Shown: positions 10,470-22,875, counted from the first letter of the stretch. The stretch: 64,000 bases of DNA from Reticulitermes speratus (GCA_021186555.1 JAJKFL010000005.1:20524635-20588634), one strand, 5' to 3'. The notes: a model not told the origin generated them from the letters alone. A program made the numbers and translations.

Positions 10470-11450
10470 TAGTTACCGAAGTTTCGATGCAGTGCCCGAG
10501 TCCGAAGAATGATGAATTTTATTAATTCTAAACGTTTGTAAATATTTACCAGTCTAGATGGCGTAATATTCTAAATTCTTTATTCTTCAGCTACAACATT
10601 GTAAGAAACTCGAATTTCGCGTAGCTAAACTGCTTACAAGCATCCTGCTTTCATCCTACATGATGGCCTACGTGGTATATTGGTATGTCGAAGTGGAGAG
10701 CAGTTTCCTTCCCTTTGAAGGTCGTTACGAGGTCTGGCAGTTTATTAACCTGTACTCGTAGGCCTCTTTTTCCTCTGGGAAGTATATATATGTGTCATCC
10801 TGTCTTCAGCATTTTCTCCGAGTTAATTATTTTTTGTCGTAAACTAGTTTGTAGGTTGGCGTCCTTTTATTATGGCGTCATTTTGCAATTTATCTCTTTT
10901 AAGCAACGATTTAATAAATCTTACCATCAATTTTGTTTACTATTCTTGCTTTCATTTTATTATTTGTTTTTTCTTTTCTATTGTCCCTCCTTAAAAGTGA
11001 GCGTGACGAATAAACTGTCACGAAATGTTCGTGATTCTACTGTAACATTTACGCCCATTACCGTGTAATTATGGGCCAAATAACATAAACGTCTAACGCC
11101 ACACGAAGATCAGCTCGGGTGCTTACCTGTACGGTTTCGAGTTGACATCTCTGGGGCTTTTGTCCGGACTCTGTAAGATATGTTTAGAATTTCGAAATAT
11201 CGATTTTCATACACCTCAGATTTTGTTTGTCGAAAATATGGTCAACATATCTTAGACTTTATGCATTTTTATTTAATTAAAAATATTATATTTTTTATGT
11301 GTTATTGAAATTGTTGTATGTAAGTTATGTGTGCATAAGCCCAGCGCATAACATGGGTTCACCATGGACGTGAAGCAAAACAAAGTAGATTATATTAAGA
11401 GTACCTTTGCTGGGTTTGTCAGTGAACAATTTCATGGTCGTATTATTTGT
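10470..11450. other. unassigned DNA
   Basis: A 127-codon plus-strand frame (10685-11068) is hydrophobic and T-rich. It shows no family pattern, and I treat it as chance. Confidence 0.4.
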
Positions 11451-11454
11451 GTTC

Positions 11455-11715
11455 TTTTTCCATGGCGTAACAGCCCCTAGAGGGCCATTGCCTCCTCATT
11501 ATCAAGGCTTTACAATCACACTCAGACTCACCACACTCGGTAGGACTCCTATGGACGAGTGATCGGCCCGACGCAGAGAACTCTACCTGACAAAACACAA
11601 CATTCACAAGAGACAGATGTCCATGCCCGCGGCGGGATTCGAACCCGCAATCCCAGCAACCGAGTGTCCGCAGACCCACGCCTTTGACAGCGTGGCCAAT
11701 GGGAGCGGCCGTTTT
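11455..11715 (-). mobile_element. tRNA-derived SINE (family S1), near full length
   Basis: The minus strand starts near 11713 with 'ggccgctcccattggccacg' as the tRNA-like head. The B box follows at 11636-11646 (reverse complement of 'gattcgaaccc'), then the 'gacatctgtctc' segment. The 'gtccataggagtcctaccga' block spans about 11540-11560, and the 3' module ends at 'gctgttacgccatgg' near 11460. Other copies lie at 36065, 55478, 59308 and 60950. RNA polymerase III transcription and mobilisation by a partner LINE are inferred from the class. Antisense frames here look like proteins but are SINE-derived. Confidence 0.8.
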
Positions 11716-11719
11716 ATTC

Positions 11720-12585
11720 GTTGGTAGAAGTTAATAATAAAACAATTTTTTCAACAAAGATCTAATTTTATTTTAAAAACTATCGTTATATTTTGGATGT
11801 CAGCAAAAGAAAAAGAAAGTTTTAAGAGGCCCTAGGAAGAGGTGATACTGCCACGTTTTGTCATTAATTTATAACTGACTTTATAATATTGCAGGTACAT
11901 ATTTTTTCATAACAAATTATTTCAGTGACAGAATCAGTAACGAGAAAGTCCTTGGTCTTGTAACTTTCCGAGGACATGAGTCTCGCAGGAAAAGTTTCCG
12001 GGCCAGAGCATTTTCTAATGTGAGAACCCTGAGAACACCCCTGCTCGGTTGCATAGTACAAGAACGAGGGGTTCACGGGCGTGTATATATATATGAGCGG
12101 TTGGTCTTACAAGGGACAAATTACCAGCATGGTTGGTGGGCAATGGGGCTGTATGACCCCTGGTGTGATCAAAGATGAATAGCAATATCTTCCGTTTTGT
12201 TACAGCTATCGGATAGCTTATGTAAAACTGTTGGATATTGAAGACTATCGTTAGTAACTGCTGCTGTCCTATTGTTCTTTATCAGCGGTGTCCAGCCTTC
12301 ATGTAGCTGTGGGAACACCGACACAGGAAGAGTATTTGGTCAGTACGTTTCAGATGTTACTAATAGATAGGTTTTCTGAAAACCTTTCCCATCTTCCTGG
12401 TTTATAGGGTTACCGGGTGTTGTTAGGATCGTAAATTATAGATTACGGTGAGTTCGGCATTTGAGTTGGATAGGAAATTTTTTGGGGATCCCTTTTGGGC
12501 AGAGGCTACTTTGAGGACCAAGAAATGGTCGTGAGATTAAGATGGGTCTTACGGATATGAAGATCTTTCTTAGGGTTTAAGGGGC
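11720..12585. other. unassigned DNA
   Basis: No element recognised. A short (TA)n lies near 12086. Confidence 0.4.
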
Positions 12586-12589
12586 TCCG

Positions 12590-12665
12590 ATGTAAAGCCA
12601 AATGTTTCCACCTAGTGTCGAAATTAAGACTTCGTGGAACTGTACGTATACTTTCTCCACGTCTT
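12590..12665. mobile_element. SINE-like fragment (family S4)
   Basis: 'ccacctagtgtcgaaattaa' near 12610 parallels 'acatctagtgccgaagttaa' near 5833. Only this block is shared. Confidence 0.35.
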
Positions 12666-12669
12666 CAAG

Positions 12670-13300
12670 ACTTGGCGCTTAATTAATTAAAGGCCAGGGA
12701 CAGCGTTAATTTTATCTCGGATTGGAGATGAAACTGATTCAGGATCGTGTCCAGCGGCAGCCTTTACTGTTAACTATTCAAGGCCCAGTGTTATTTACGT
12801 ACAATCGGATTTAACATTAAAAAATTCTACATATTTTTTATGCGTTTTGCATGGATCACAGAGCAAACAGCGATTATTTCCCTAAATGACTTTGAGTGTG
12901 TTTACTGCACGGTACGAACTGAATATTAAATACAATTAGGATAATCTTAGTCTTTGAAGGAGACTGCCTAATTAGTTTACTGGTTTTCTTATTACGGGAT
13001 TTTGGTTCTGGTTTCGATTGATTCGGTAAGATTCTTGTTTCACTATTGAGAGTTTGGCTGAAATTATTGTCACAATTGCGGCGAGATAAAATAATCACTA
13101 TTGGATAGTTGTTTTAAGTAGTGATTTTTCATTGACATACATGACTGACATGTAACACGGAACATGGTGTGGACGTGGTAGTTAATAATCCACTTTACGG
13201 TTCTGCGGGCCCTATATTGGCACGTGACAGTGCATAAGTTATCAAAGAAAAACTTTTCGATCAGTAAAATCAATTGAGAACCAATTGTCTTTTGTTCATC
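12670..13300. other. unassigned AT-rich DNA
   Basis: Nothing recognised. Confidence 0.4.
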
Positions 13301-13308
13301 GTCCGGAT

Positions 13309-13357
13309 AAAATATAAAAATATAAAATCAGGACGTGATTTTATATTTTTATATTTT
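13309..13357. repeat. perfect 22-bp hairpin
   Basis: The AT-rich arm at 13309-13330 is an exact inverted copy of 13336-13357, with a 5-bp 'ggacg' loop. It lies about 80 bp upstream of the Jockey-like relic and could be the fused ends of an AT-rich MITE. Confidence 0.9.
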
Positions 13358-13429
13358 CTCAACGTTATACACCATCGTCAGAACCTTTTAGAATTTATCA
13401 GTAAAATCAAGCTCATTGGCTTCTTTCTT

Positions 13430-14105
13430 TCAACCAGTAAAGTTGAAATTTCGGTTGAAGGCGAAACATACACGCGTAGAGAAGTACAAACTGGGGTACC
13501 TGAAGACTTTCTCCTATCCCCCACCTTGTACAATCTGCATTGTGCCCAAGCATAAGGGGCATATCCAGCCCTCTTTGCGGATAATCCCTGAGTACACGAC
13601 ATCGATTGGGAAAAGGGTTTCTGTTCTCAGTAAGCTGCGTCGCTCTCTCTGGCAATGGTTTCGTGGTGTGAGCTCGAAGAAGTTTAGACCCCGGGCCCAC
13701 CGTGTCTCTCGTGGACATCGTCCGGCGGAGTCTCACGTTGCATTGAAACAACTAACCATTGCCCTTGTAAACATTATAACATTTCTGGGCGTAATCTGCA
13801 ACAGAAGAATTAACCCTCCATAGAGCACTCATTCGGTATATAACGACATGTGCTTGCCCCTCCTGGGAATGTGCAGCGCCTGCAAAACGAGGTTTCCCGC
13901 AAAATTGGCATATTTCCAAGCCCCAAACCGACACCCGAAATTCACGTGGCTTGCAAAATTAGGTACGTGTATGATCTTATCACATAATTATGCAGGTAGC
14001 AAGCAGAAATCTTGCAGAATCATGGGAATAATGTTGGAAGCCTGGAAAAGGAAATGCCAAACGCAGAAGATATAAGAGGTTGAAACTTGGCTGCGGTCAA
14101 GCATG
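13430..14105 (+). pseudogene. Jockey-type reverse transcriptase relic
   Basis: The plus strand translates into the second half of a Jockey-clade RT. 'VEGETYTRREVQTGVP' (about 13449-13503) is followed by 'LLSPTLYNL' near 13510-13540. Then come 'YPALFADN' at about 13560-13585, where the catalytic FADD has become FADN, and 'PESHVALKQLT' near 13725. 'ALIRYITTCACPSWE' lies near 13825-13870 and 'NWHISKPQTDTRN' near 13910. The terminal 'RYKRLKLGCGQACD' is at about 14067-14108. These blocks fall in different frames with several stops and short deletions, so the copy is long dead. The likely 3' UTR continues past 14108. The 5' half is missing, as is usual for 5'-truncated LINE insertions. Confidence 0.75.
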
Positions 14106-14333
14106 TGACCTTTCTAGTGACTAAGCCTCCGCTAGGGCAAAAGATAAGTAAGATGAGGCATGATCTGCTGTACAAGGCCATGTATGTACTGTATATTTTT
14201 GATAGTTTTCAACGCTGTAGATATGTACATACACAACAAAACTGTAAATATGTAAATGTGTATAATTTACACAAAACTTCTCTTACATTAAGGCGAAACC
14301 ATAGTATAAGAAGTTTATAGTATATACATTATG

Positions 14334-14790
14334 AAGATAGTATAAGGAGGTTCAAGAAAAGGGTGCTGAGGAAGATATTTGAGTCTAAGAGTCCGGAAGT
14401 AATACAAGAATGGAGAATATTGCATAATGATAAGCTTCATGATTTACAATCCTCACGAATCATTATTGTTCAATCAAGGAAGATGAGACGGGCGGGGCAT
14501 GTGGCACGTGTGGGAAGACGATAAATGCATACAGTATTTTATAGGAAAACCTGTAGGAAAAAGATCAATTACAAAATCTAGGCGTATATGGAAAACGAAT
14601 ATTAAAATGGATCTTAAATAAATAGGTTTGGAGGGAATAGACTGGATTTATCTATTTTAGAACAAGGAAAGGCGGCAGGCTGTTGTGAACACGGTAATGA
14701 ACTTTCGGGTGCCATAAAATGTGGGGAATATCTCGACTATCTGCGGAACTATAATTCTTTTAAAGAGGGATTCAACTCCGTACAGTTAGT
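14334..14790 (+). pseudogene. LINE-B ORF 3'-end relic
   Basis: The segment begins in 'VLRKIFESKSPEVIQEWRILHND' (14360-14430), the segment after the RT domain of this family. It runs through 'MRRAGHVARVGRR' near 14480-14520, a basic 'GKPEGKRPLGRPR'-like region in broken frame, 'NIKMDLK' near 14600, and the terminal 'VNTVMN' block near 14685-14705. A 3' UTR of the 'ggggaatatctcgac' type follows. Stops and small indels are frequent. About 60 bp on, a second LINE-B copy lies in the opposite orientation. Confidence 0.8.
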
Positions 14791-14849
14791 TAGCTGGTCT
14801 CATGGGGTTTTTCGAGATAAGATCTCATTCTTCTTGATTTGATCTGAAT

Positions 14850-15560
14850 AAAATGGATGAGGAGTACAAATCATGAAGCTGTCTATTGTGTAATTTTCTC
14901 CACTCTTCTGCTACTCCCTCCCTCTTAGGCCCAAATGTATTCGTTACTATCCTTTTTCCAAACACCTTCAGCCTATATTCTAACCCCCAATATAAAAGTC
15001 AAGTTTTACACTCATATAAAACAGCAATCAAAAGTATAGTCATGCATCTTCTTCCCAAAGGGCCCGTCAGCAGAAACTCCGAATGCACTGCAGACTTAGG
15101 TTTGTTGTGCGGTATAGTCATGCATACTGTAGTGTTCGTATTTATGACAACAAACGGGAAGACAAAAGATTCGGGACGGAATGGTAGCAGGAAGCTCCTG
15201 AATTTAATATTCTTCTTGATACCTTAGTAGATGCAATTTTTATTTGTTAATGTATTTCCAAAATATTTTAAGTTTGTCACATTTTCAAAGGCTATATTAG
15301 CTATCTTTGTGTTGTTATTTTGTCCTTCATTCTTTTCAATAGACTTAGATTTCTCAACATTTACTGCAAGACTAGCGACTAATAAAGCTTTTATAATTTT
15401 TTCAAATGGCTATTTTCGCCCAATAAATAAACATGATCAAAAAAGACTTGAAGCTGATGTGTTCCAGTCAGTGTGAATCCCTCATGGCTTGCTTGGTCGT
15501 TCCCAATGGCATACTCTAAAGAAAAGCTGAAATTCAGTGGCTTTACCAATATCAGGATAG
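14850..15560 (-). pseudogene. LINE-B reverse transcriptase relic
   Basis: Read on the minus strand from about 15530, the order is 'FSLEYAIG' and then 'LTGTHQL' near 15480. 'DHVYLLGEN' near 15430 is the decayed YADD region, with both catalytic aspartates shifted or lost. 'LAVNVEKSKSIEKNEGQ' lies near 15340, and 'KIANIAFENVTNLKYFGNTLTN' lies near 15295-15240. After frame changes come 'RLKVFGKRIVTNTFGPKREGVAEEWRKLHN' (about 14980-14900) and 'LHDLYSS' near 14875. This is the palm-to-thumb portion of an RTE-like RT. Both ends are truncated; it converges on the plus-strand copy at 14334-14790. Confidence 0.8.
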
Positions 15561-15564
15561 GGAC

Positions 15565-16680
15565 ACTTTTAGTTTATTTGCCCGTTTGCATGTAGGAAAG
15601 CAATAGCATTGAAGTGGTTCAGACTGATTCCAATATTCCTTACGTCTTCGCAAATTGTTTTCTGAAAAAATCTATAAAATGTATTATTTATTCCTTGCAT
15701 TACCAGCTGAGCAGCCCGCCTGCGGTCATTGGCTACTCCTCTGGCAGTAGCTTCTTCTTCTTCTTTAGCAGCCCGCATCGGGCCCTGGTCTCTTCAATAA
15801 TTTGCCCCCAGATATCCATATTTTCCTATTTACCCGAGGTTTCCCTTGAATTTTCTAAACAATTCCCTTTTTACGGAGTGGGGATGTTAGCCCCACGTCC
15901 AACCCTCCTCCTTTTAATGGGCTTGGGACCAGGTAGGAATCAACAACTTGGACCTAAGCAGAGTTCTGGCTGTAGCTACTGTGTGAAATAGTTATTCAGT
16001 GTTAGACGTCCAGTTAGAGGGTCTATAAACCACATGGACATACTGCTTTGCTTATCGTGATAATGTTTCATGCTTGTAAAACTGAAGGTCATCTACTAAT
16101 CATATCTCAGAAGTAAGCAAGTTAGCTGCTTCAAGATTCTGCTCTGAATTATGTCTTCCTGAAACACGTCCATTCTCGCTTGACTGGTCCAATGGAACGT
16201 CTTCATGTCTATGATAAAACGCACAGTACGCTTAAAAGATAACTAGTTAAGTAAAAATTTCTGATAAAAGTCCATTAATTTTTGTTGTATTTAAAATGTG
16301 TGTGTGTGGAAAGATGTAGTATAGATGGATATGTGAAGTGGAATTCATGCAAACGTCACTTATCAATAAATCCAGGTAAACCTTTCATATCCACCTTACT
16401 CGCTAAGTACTCGCTTTGGTACTCCACAGTAAAGAAATATTGTCTTTCAAACAACCTCTCTATTTATATTATTACACTGAAGCAGATGTTCGATGTCTTT
16501 GCATTTAGACACACTGTTAAGTGCCATGTTTGAAAGATTTTCTTATACACAAAAAATTCCTGACACTCTGCCGTGTTTCTGTGACTGGTGTTTGCTTTTG
16601 TTTCAGGAAACGTATTCGTAAAACGCCTCCAAAAGCCAGGCTTTTGAGCTGAGGCATGCAGTGCCTTCCACTTTCACATT
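15565..16680. other. unassigned DNA
   Basis: Contains a short (TTC)n near 15748-15765. A minus-strand frame at 15569-15778 may include further diverged LINE-B sequence, but no motif supports it. Confidence 0.4.
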
Positions 16681-16700
16681 CCTTTATGCATATACAGTAC

Positions 16701-16764
16701 GCATATATATATATACATATATATATAGGCCGTATATATATATATATATATTTATAGATATACA
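16701..16764. repeat. (TA)n microsatellite
   Basis: Two TA blocks are split by 'ggccg'. They produce Tyr/Ile runs in a chance minus-strand frame. Confidence 0.95.
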
Positions 16765-16919
16765 GCAAAACCTGGACATCCTCCTCCATCCATGACTAAT
16801 TTCTCAAATAGTCCTTTCTTTTCAGGGTTTTCAACCAAACGTTTTATCTAGTACTTACGTCTTCATGCGTGCTACACTTTCCGCCCACTTAGTTGTCATT
16901 GATTGTGATTACTATAATG

Positions 16920-17100
16920 ATAGTCAGTGAGGAGTACAAATTATGAGGTTCTGTTTGCATAATTGCTCCCCACTACTAATACGTCCTCTGTCTTGGTTCC
17001 ACATATATTTTTCTTGAAGTACCTTCATTTATGTTCTTTGCTTAGAGTGGCAGACCAAGTCTCACACTCTTGCAATGAGCAGAAGATAAAAATGCAAGTG
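16920..17100 (-). pseudogene. LINE-B fragment
   Basis: Minus-strand translation gives 'ARV.DLVCHSKQRT' for the CETW region near 17060, then 'KVLQEKYMWNQDRG' and a broken 'LHN.ELHNLYSS' equivalent ending at 'gaggagtacaaattatgagg' (16928). The last block is the same landmark that starts the copy at 14850 ('gaggagtacaaatcatgaag'). Diverged and short. Confidence 0.55.
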
Positions 17101-17182
17101 ATAATATTTTGATTTTAATATAGAAGATATGAAAATAAAAAACCGTGAAAATGTTAACTAAGTATCTCATGTGAGTTACTCA

Positions 17183-17280
17183 GTCACTGATCTGAGATGT
17201 GACGCCGTGTAGTTTGGCAGATAGGCACTAACGTTTTGGCTTAACCCGTGCCTGCAGTTTCAGAGTAGAATGTTGTTGTG
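17183..17280. mobile_element. half copy of 'gacgccgtgtag' family
   Basis: 'gagatgtgacgccgtgtagtttggcagataggcactaacgtttt' is the left arm and core entry (17193-17236). A matching right arm was not found. Confidence 0.55.
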
Positions 17281-17284
17281 TTAC

Positions 17285-18545
17285 AGCTGCATGATCCTGC
17301 TCCGTGTTGTGGTTTTAACTCGGGCGTTAATTCAATGCATTCTTTATTTCTGAACTCAGCCATTCAAAGCACCCTGGTAACTACATACACCAGATGCTGT
17401 AACATTGAAACCATCTTCACTTTGCTCAAAGGCTGTATGTATGTGTTTCGTATGATTAACAGAATAAACAAGGATTAATTCCGTAAACTCAATTACCCGG
17501 CAAGTCTTTGTAATGGAGACAATGTGTTTTCTGTGACGAAGGCTCTAGATTTTTAAATGTCCTTTACATGAGGTTTATGCTTGAAGTGGTAAAAGAACAA
17601 ACAGTATGGGCCTTGATTTTCTGGCAACGCCTTGTCACATGCAAAAGTTTTATATTTTTGAATGAGGTATGGAAGAATGGTAGTGATGAATGAAGAGGAC
17701 AGGACGTGGAAGCAAGCGGTCATTAACTGTTTCAAGTGAATAATATCCCGGTGTTATCCTAAGGATAAAGCAGGAACGCCCTGCGCCAGAGGTAACCTGT
17801 CTGGACGAAGATTCCAATGCGACATCAAATACGAAGTAACAGTGATTAAGAGTGTGCCGCAACGTCCAGTGAAGTGCTGTGCCATGTGCACAAGGTGTTA
17901 GCGTGTGATGACAGGTTGATCGTCACTGAGCAAGTTGGCTCACGCAGTAATGTTTCTGATTTTATTCAGGAGATTCTCTATTAGAACCTCGGCTGAGACA
18001 CCGATAAGCATTTTCTAAGAAAAAAAAAGTCTGTTGTATCTCAGAGCAGGCCACCATCGCTCCCTTCCACATAAGTCGAGAAGAAGAGATCGTGTTGTAT
18101 GTTTTTTAAATTACTGCCTCGATATTTCCAAGGAAGGACTAAACGTAACCGTCAAATTCATGACAGGGTTGCCTGTATCCGATTACGGTTTCCAAAACGT
18201 GACCTTCGCAATATGATGCAGGCGTGCTGACCATTACGCACGACACGCTACAGGCGACTACCATTAACTACCACGTTTCTCTTTATGCTTGACCACTACT
18301 GCCACAAATGCACACAGTGAAACAGAAACATTCCACATAAGTTAATCTGCTTGTGAGCATGGCATTAGCTTCAATGAATATGGCCATTCCACGTCATGTG
18401 CCAAACATTCAGTCACACACTAATGAATGGGTCTTTTTATGGTAAATTTTATCTTTCTAGAGCGTTGCCATTTTGCTCATTCTGTATTCATGTTTTGTGG
18501 GAGGTTTAATTCTTACAGCTTTTTTTATTGTTCGTGCTCTGCCCC
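17285..18545. other. unassigned DNA
   Basis: No repeat or gene recognised. Confidence 0.4.
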
Positions 18546-18549
18546 AGCA

Positions 18550-18569
18550 CCCCCCCCCCCCCCCCCCCC
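18550..18569. repeat. poly-C tract
   Basis: Twenty consecutive C. On the minus strand it gives a glycine run at the end of an artificial frame. Confidence 0.9.
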
Positions 18570-18574
18570 GCCAC

Positions 18575-19230
18575 AGCCACACCTAGCATTCATGTGAGAA
18601 ATGGCTGACGACGGACGGGATATTGAGAAGTGTGCTGGAGCTTGTAGTAACAATTTGAAGGAGCTGTGGAGGGGGTCGATCCGTGGGACTTCGTTCCGTG
18701 GAATTTTTGTTAGAGAAATACAATTATATGGCAGTGGAGGCAATAGCATACCAAGAAAGAGATTTGAGGTTTGAATTTTGCAGCCACGATACAGTGCTTT
18801 CTGAGCAACATGCCATCTGCCTGCTCTTGCCAGGACACTACAGTCCAACACAACGGGAAGCTCCGTAATTTTCACTTGCAGGGAACATCGTTTCAAGATC
18901 TTTAGTCTGGAAATTTTTCGATTTTCTATTCTGACTTGTTTTCATCAATATATTATCTTATTTTGCCTCAGGCTCTCGCTGCTGAGGTTTTGCGTCGTAC
19001 TCCGCAGTATTCTGATTAGAATGCTGGGATAGTAGGCTACGCCTTCCCGTATCCTCCCAGTTCATCATTAAAAATATCCTTCCGGCTCTCTGTTATGAGG
19101 CCAAACTTTGTAACTTATATCTCTGCACGTGTCTAAGGGAACGCTTGGGTAGGTCGTCCTGAATTATCCAGAGTGTTCTGGAAATAAGTAAACGACATTT
19201 GAGGTTCTTACAAGATGTTGATGATCTGTT
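18575..19230. other. unassigned DNA
   Basis: No repeat or gene recognised. Confidence 0.4.
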
Positions 19231-19236
19231 TCTTCT

Positions 19237-19390
19237 GAGATGTTACACCTTTTCAACTAGTAAATATTTGCCACCTTTTTGAAGGAGCATAGTGCCTTCA
19301 TCTTCGTCCGAAACTTCGGTAACTGTGTACCAGTCGACAAGGCGTAACATCTCAGAAGACTTGAATCTTCAGAAGAAAGACGATTCAGGC
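19237..19390. mobile_element. inverted-repeat element, 'gacgccgtgtag' family
   Basis: 'cttctgagatgttacacc' (from 19234) is mirrored by 'gcgtaacatctcagaag' (about 19343-19360). Inside, 'tgaaggagcatagtgccttc' (about 19279-19300) and 'cgaaacttcggtaactgtgt' form the core. 'gacttgaatcttcagaag' trails as in sister copies. Confidence 0.8.
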
Positions 19391-19394
19391 GAAA

Positions 19395-20330
19395 TATTAT
19401 GATGCCTTAGGACAGGTTACGTTTAACATTTTTGCGCTCTTCATTGGTGGTTTTATGTGAAAATGATTGGTCTGTGTGCCTCTTTCTGTGTTAATACAAT
19501 AATGTGGTGCGAAGAGATTCGTAAGCTTCTAAACTCGCTTCACTTTCCATTCATTCGAGTATCCGTCTGCAGACGTTATCCTCTGACCGACTGACCTTCA
19601 TGGGTCAAGGCCATTTTTGTTCCATTCTGCAGAATGAGAATTACGTCACAAAAACAGAAGCTCCGAGTTAAATTTAGTCATGACGAGAGAGTTTCTCCGG
19701 AATTGTATTCATAATCCATGTTAATCATGATGGACGCAACAGTAGGCCTACGGATAAATCACACAGAAATGATTACAGTACGAAGTTTGATAAGTTTCCA
19801 CGCACGCTGTGTTCGTGCTTTGTTGTGTGTGTGGCCCGTGTTTGCTCAGCCAATATCCTGTCCGACAAGAGGTTCCCTTCCGTCAGGACTGTTTGTGCAA
19901 AGAAGCAAAATAAGAGCAGTAAACATGTCGTCTGTGAGTAGTGGCGGCATATCGTCAGTTTTATCGCGGAAGGGTTTACAGTGCTGCCGAATGTTGGTAA
20001 CTAAAAATTTCTGATTGACGCCACAGAGCAGGTTTCTTCGCGAGAAACTTAATTTATTCAGCTGATCAAGAAATTCACCAGCTATTATGGAATTCTAACG
20101 CTCTAAAGCGTCACCCTTGTCCCAGCTGACATGTACTCCAATATATGTAACGTAGGTTCTTCTAATTCCGTGCAAATTCTTTCGTTGAAACTGACCTACA
20201 GAGATTCCCGAAATTCAAGTTTCGACATTTAATTTCCGTTTTCCTTTGCGTAGGCCCTTCGAAACTGCCGTCTGAAATTCCTTCACACGCTGACGTTTAC
20301 AGGGAGGAATTCGTTCTTAAGAGAGATTAA
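19395..20330. other. unassigned DNA
   Basis: No repeat or gene recognised. Confidence 0.4.
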
Positions 20331-20333
20331 ATC

Positions 20334-20377
20334 TAATAATAATAATAATAATAATTATTATTATTATTATTATTATT
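20334..20377. repeat. palindromic (TAA)n(TTA)n microsatellite
   Basis: About seven TAA units switch directly into about seven TTA units, so the tract is a perfect self-complementary hairpin centred near 20355. Confidence 0.95.
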
Positions 20378-20384
20378 CTCTAGG

Positions 20385-22870
20385 ACTAGAAACATGTGCC
20401 ACAGGAAAGTAGGATTAATGAGTTCTGCCGGAACTCCTAGATTTCTTTTGTATTTTGCTCCAGAACACCTTGTTTGCTGCTTTGCTGTGACAGTTTTGTT
20501 TGTTTATATTCCCTTAATTTCGCCGGAAACTCAGTTACTAATAATGTAACGTTTGTGAAAGAAATGTAATTTCTGTTAAAGTAAGTACATGAATCTGAAA
20601 AAAGTCAACATTGTGTAACTGGGTAGTTGTAGAAGAGTATGTAGGGCGGAGTGCTGTCTCATTCCTTATGATTCCTTTTCTATTTCTGTCGAAGGTCATG
20701 GTAAGCAGAAAACTGGACCATTGGAAGCAATGAAGCTCCAATTGATGTACGAAAAAAGTAAGAAGTTTGGTTGCTATATAGGCTAATAACTGAGCATCGA
20801 GTACAGTAGCACGCGTTCTCTCCTCTCACACACACTTAACGCGTTAAGATCGGATCTCTGGCTTCTCTAAGCGATGAAGCTATTCGTGAGTGGCTTTTAA
20901 AGCCCATTGAAGCATATCCGTGCTCCAGCGGTACCCATGATCGAGTTTCTAACTGCAAAATCAGGCTTCATTTTAACACAGTTCCAGCCGGAGTACATCA
21001 GATTGCAGTGTTTGGCTACAAGATGAATTACTGGTGTTCGATTATGTGTAGTGACATGGATTCTCTTCCTTGCAGCCAGGTCCGAACCTGCTCTTGGGCC
21101 CACCTATCGTACTGTGGAGTGGGTGCCAGCGTGTAGAATGCGTAGAAGTTCATAATGAGGACACGGAAAGAACTTCGGTGGATGGTGGGGATGACAAAAC
21201 TCGAGACTTCCGACTCCCTTCTTAATGTTGCATTAAGCTCCAAACGTCTCTTGTCTCTTACAACCAACACAGAGAATTTTTCTACCGCAAGTTTTATCAC
21301 GTGATTGTAACTATCAACATTCTTCTGAACAGAAGGGTTGGACATCTAGAGGGGAATAAGTGAGTGGAAAGTAGGTGTATGTGGAAGTGTAATAGCTGGA
21401 TGGAGAAGTTGAGGTCTTCTAACACGGAACTTTTCTGTGTCGCCTCAGTGCAACTCCATCAGTTATTTACCAGAATGCATGGAGTTATAGTAGGATTACT
21501 TGCATAAAGTTTCTGTCATTTTATATCACGACCTACAGAGCGAATCTCACCAGCTACCAAGACATTACAGATTATGCATTAAAAATGAGAAATAGTAGAT
21601 CTCATTGTGGCGACAGTGCGAAAGACAACTGCTCGTCAACTTTGTAACAGTGTAGCCTGAGTTTATGGTCCTCCTGCATCGGTCGCGTGATTACGGCTGT
21701 TGTGTAAGCTGCGATGTTGACTGTCGTGACGTCAGACCAGGCCTGATGGTCTAACGCCAGGGACCTTATGGTAGCAATTACATTATAATTCAGTGCTTCC
21801 TATACGCCTTAATAACAGCGGGGTTAGGCGTGTAGGTAATTTAGCTTTCCTTTTAAAGTCTGGCCAAGCGACATGTTTGAACAGAAAAGTAAACATAGTA
21901 AACACGTATTTGAATGGCGAAAGAAGTCGCCGTCAGTCTTTACTCTTTGGGTGAATATTGTCAGCACTAATGAATGTGTCAAGGCAATAGATTCCCAACG
22001 TCTTTCTGCTGCTACTGTAAATTGGCCACAAACAGGACTTACAAACACTTGGTTTATCTTCTTGGGCGCTTCTCAGCTCTACAGGAATTATACGAGAAGG
22101 AGATCCGAGCAGAACTCGGAAAGACTGGTTGATGTTATTTAGAGTTATGGTCCTACGATGCGTGTGCATCGCGAGACCGGAGAAAACCACGGTAAGCTTT
22201 ATTTCGGATAGACATCAAAGATGTGGAAGTCGGAGGAAAAGGAAAGGCGTAGGAAGGTGAAAAATACGTAACTAGTACGATGTCGAAGAAGTGGAGAAAG
22301 AGTTATAACTTGTGTTTGATTGAAGCAAATGCGTAATACTGATCGTATTGACTGTACTGTACAGGATAAAACTAGGTGTTCAGAGTTTTATGTTTCAAAC
22401 CAACATGCTTCAATTCCGTAATCCTTCACCAGTGGTTGCATAGGAAGATTAAAGATGCTAACAAACTGTAGACCTCTAACCCTTTAAGGCCCAGTAGTCA
22501 TTTATTCACCCCCCACTTTAGCATTCTGAAGTTCTATGCTCTGCCCACAGACTGCATTTTTGTGTTTGGTATGGGTTTCTGAAAAAGCAATTATTTCACT
22601 ATACAGCAGTATCTTTTTGGTATTTATAATCGAGACGGCTTATGTTTACTGCGCGTTACAAACTTAATCTTTATAACGCAGTTTAATTTTCATCTTAAAA
22701 TTATATAGTTTTCTCCTGGTTACATTAACGTTATTATGAAATCTAATTCGCCCACACACATACACAAAGGCGTATGTCATAAATCAGGCTAGCACAATAT
22801 CAAGCAACTTACTGTGTGTTTTAATCAAAACACTATACAAAGTACCTAATACCTTGTTGGTCTTCATTAG
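20385..22870. other. unassigned DNA
   Basis: No element recognised in 2.5 kb. Minus-strand frames at 21028-21345 and 21933-22190 have ordinary amino-acid composition but no family resemblance I can name. They could be chance or parts of an unrecognised repeat. Confidence 0.4.
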
Positions 22871-22875
22871 TTTGG

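Noticed and set aside
15569..15778. Minus-strand frame as continuation of the LINE-B RT
   Set aside because: No RT motif appears before the 'FSLEYAIG' block near 15530, so the homology limit was set there.
18525..18896. 123-codon minus-strand frame with glycine run
   Set aside because: The run is the C20 tract, and the rest has no family resemblance.
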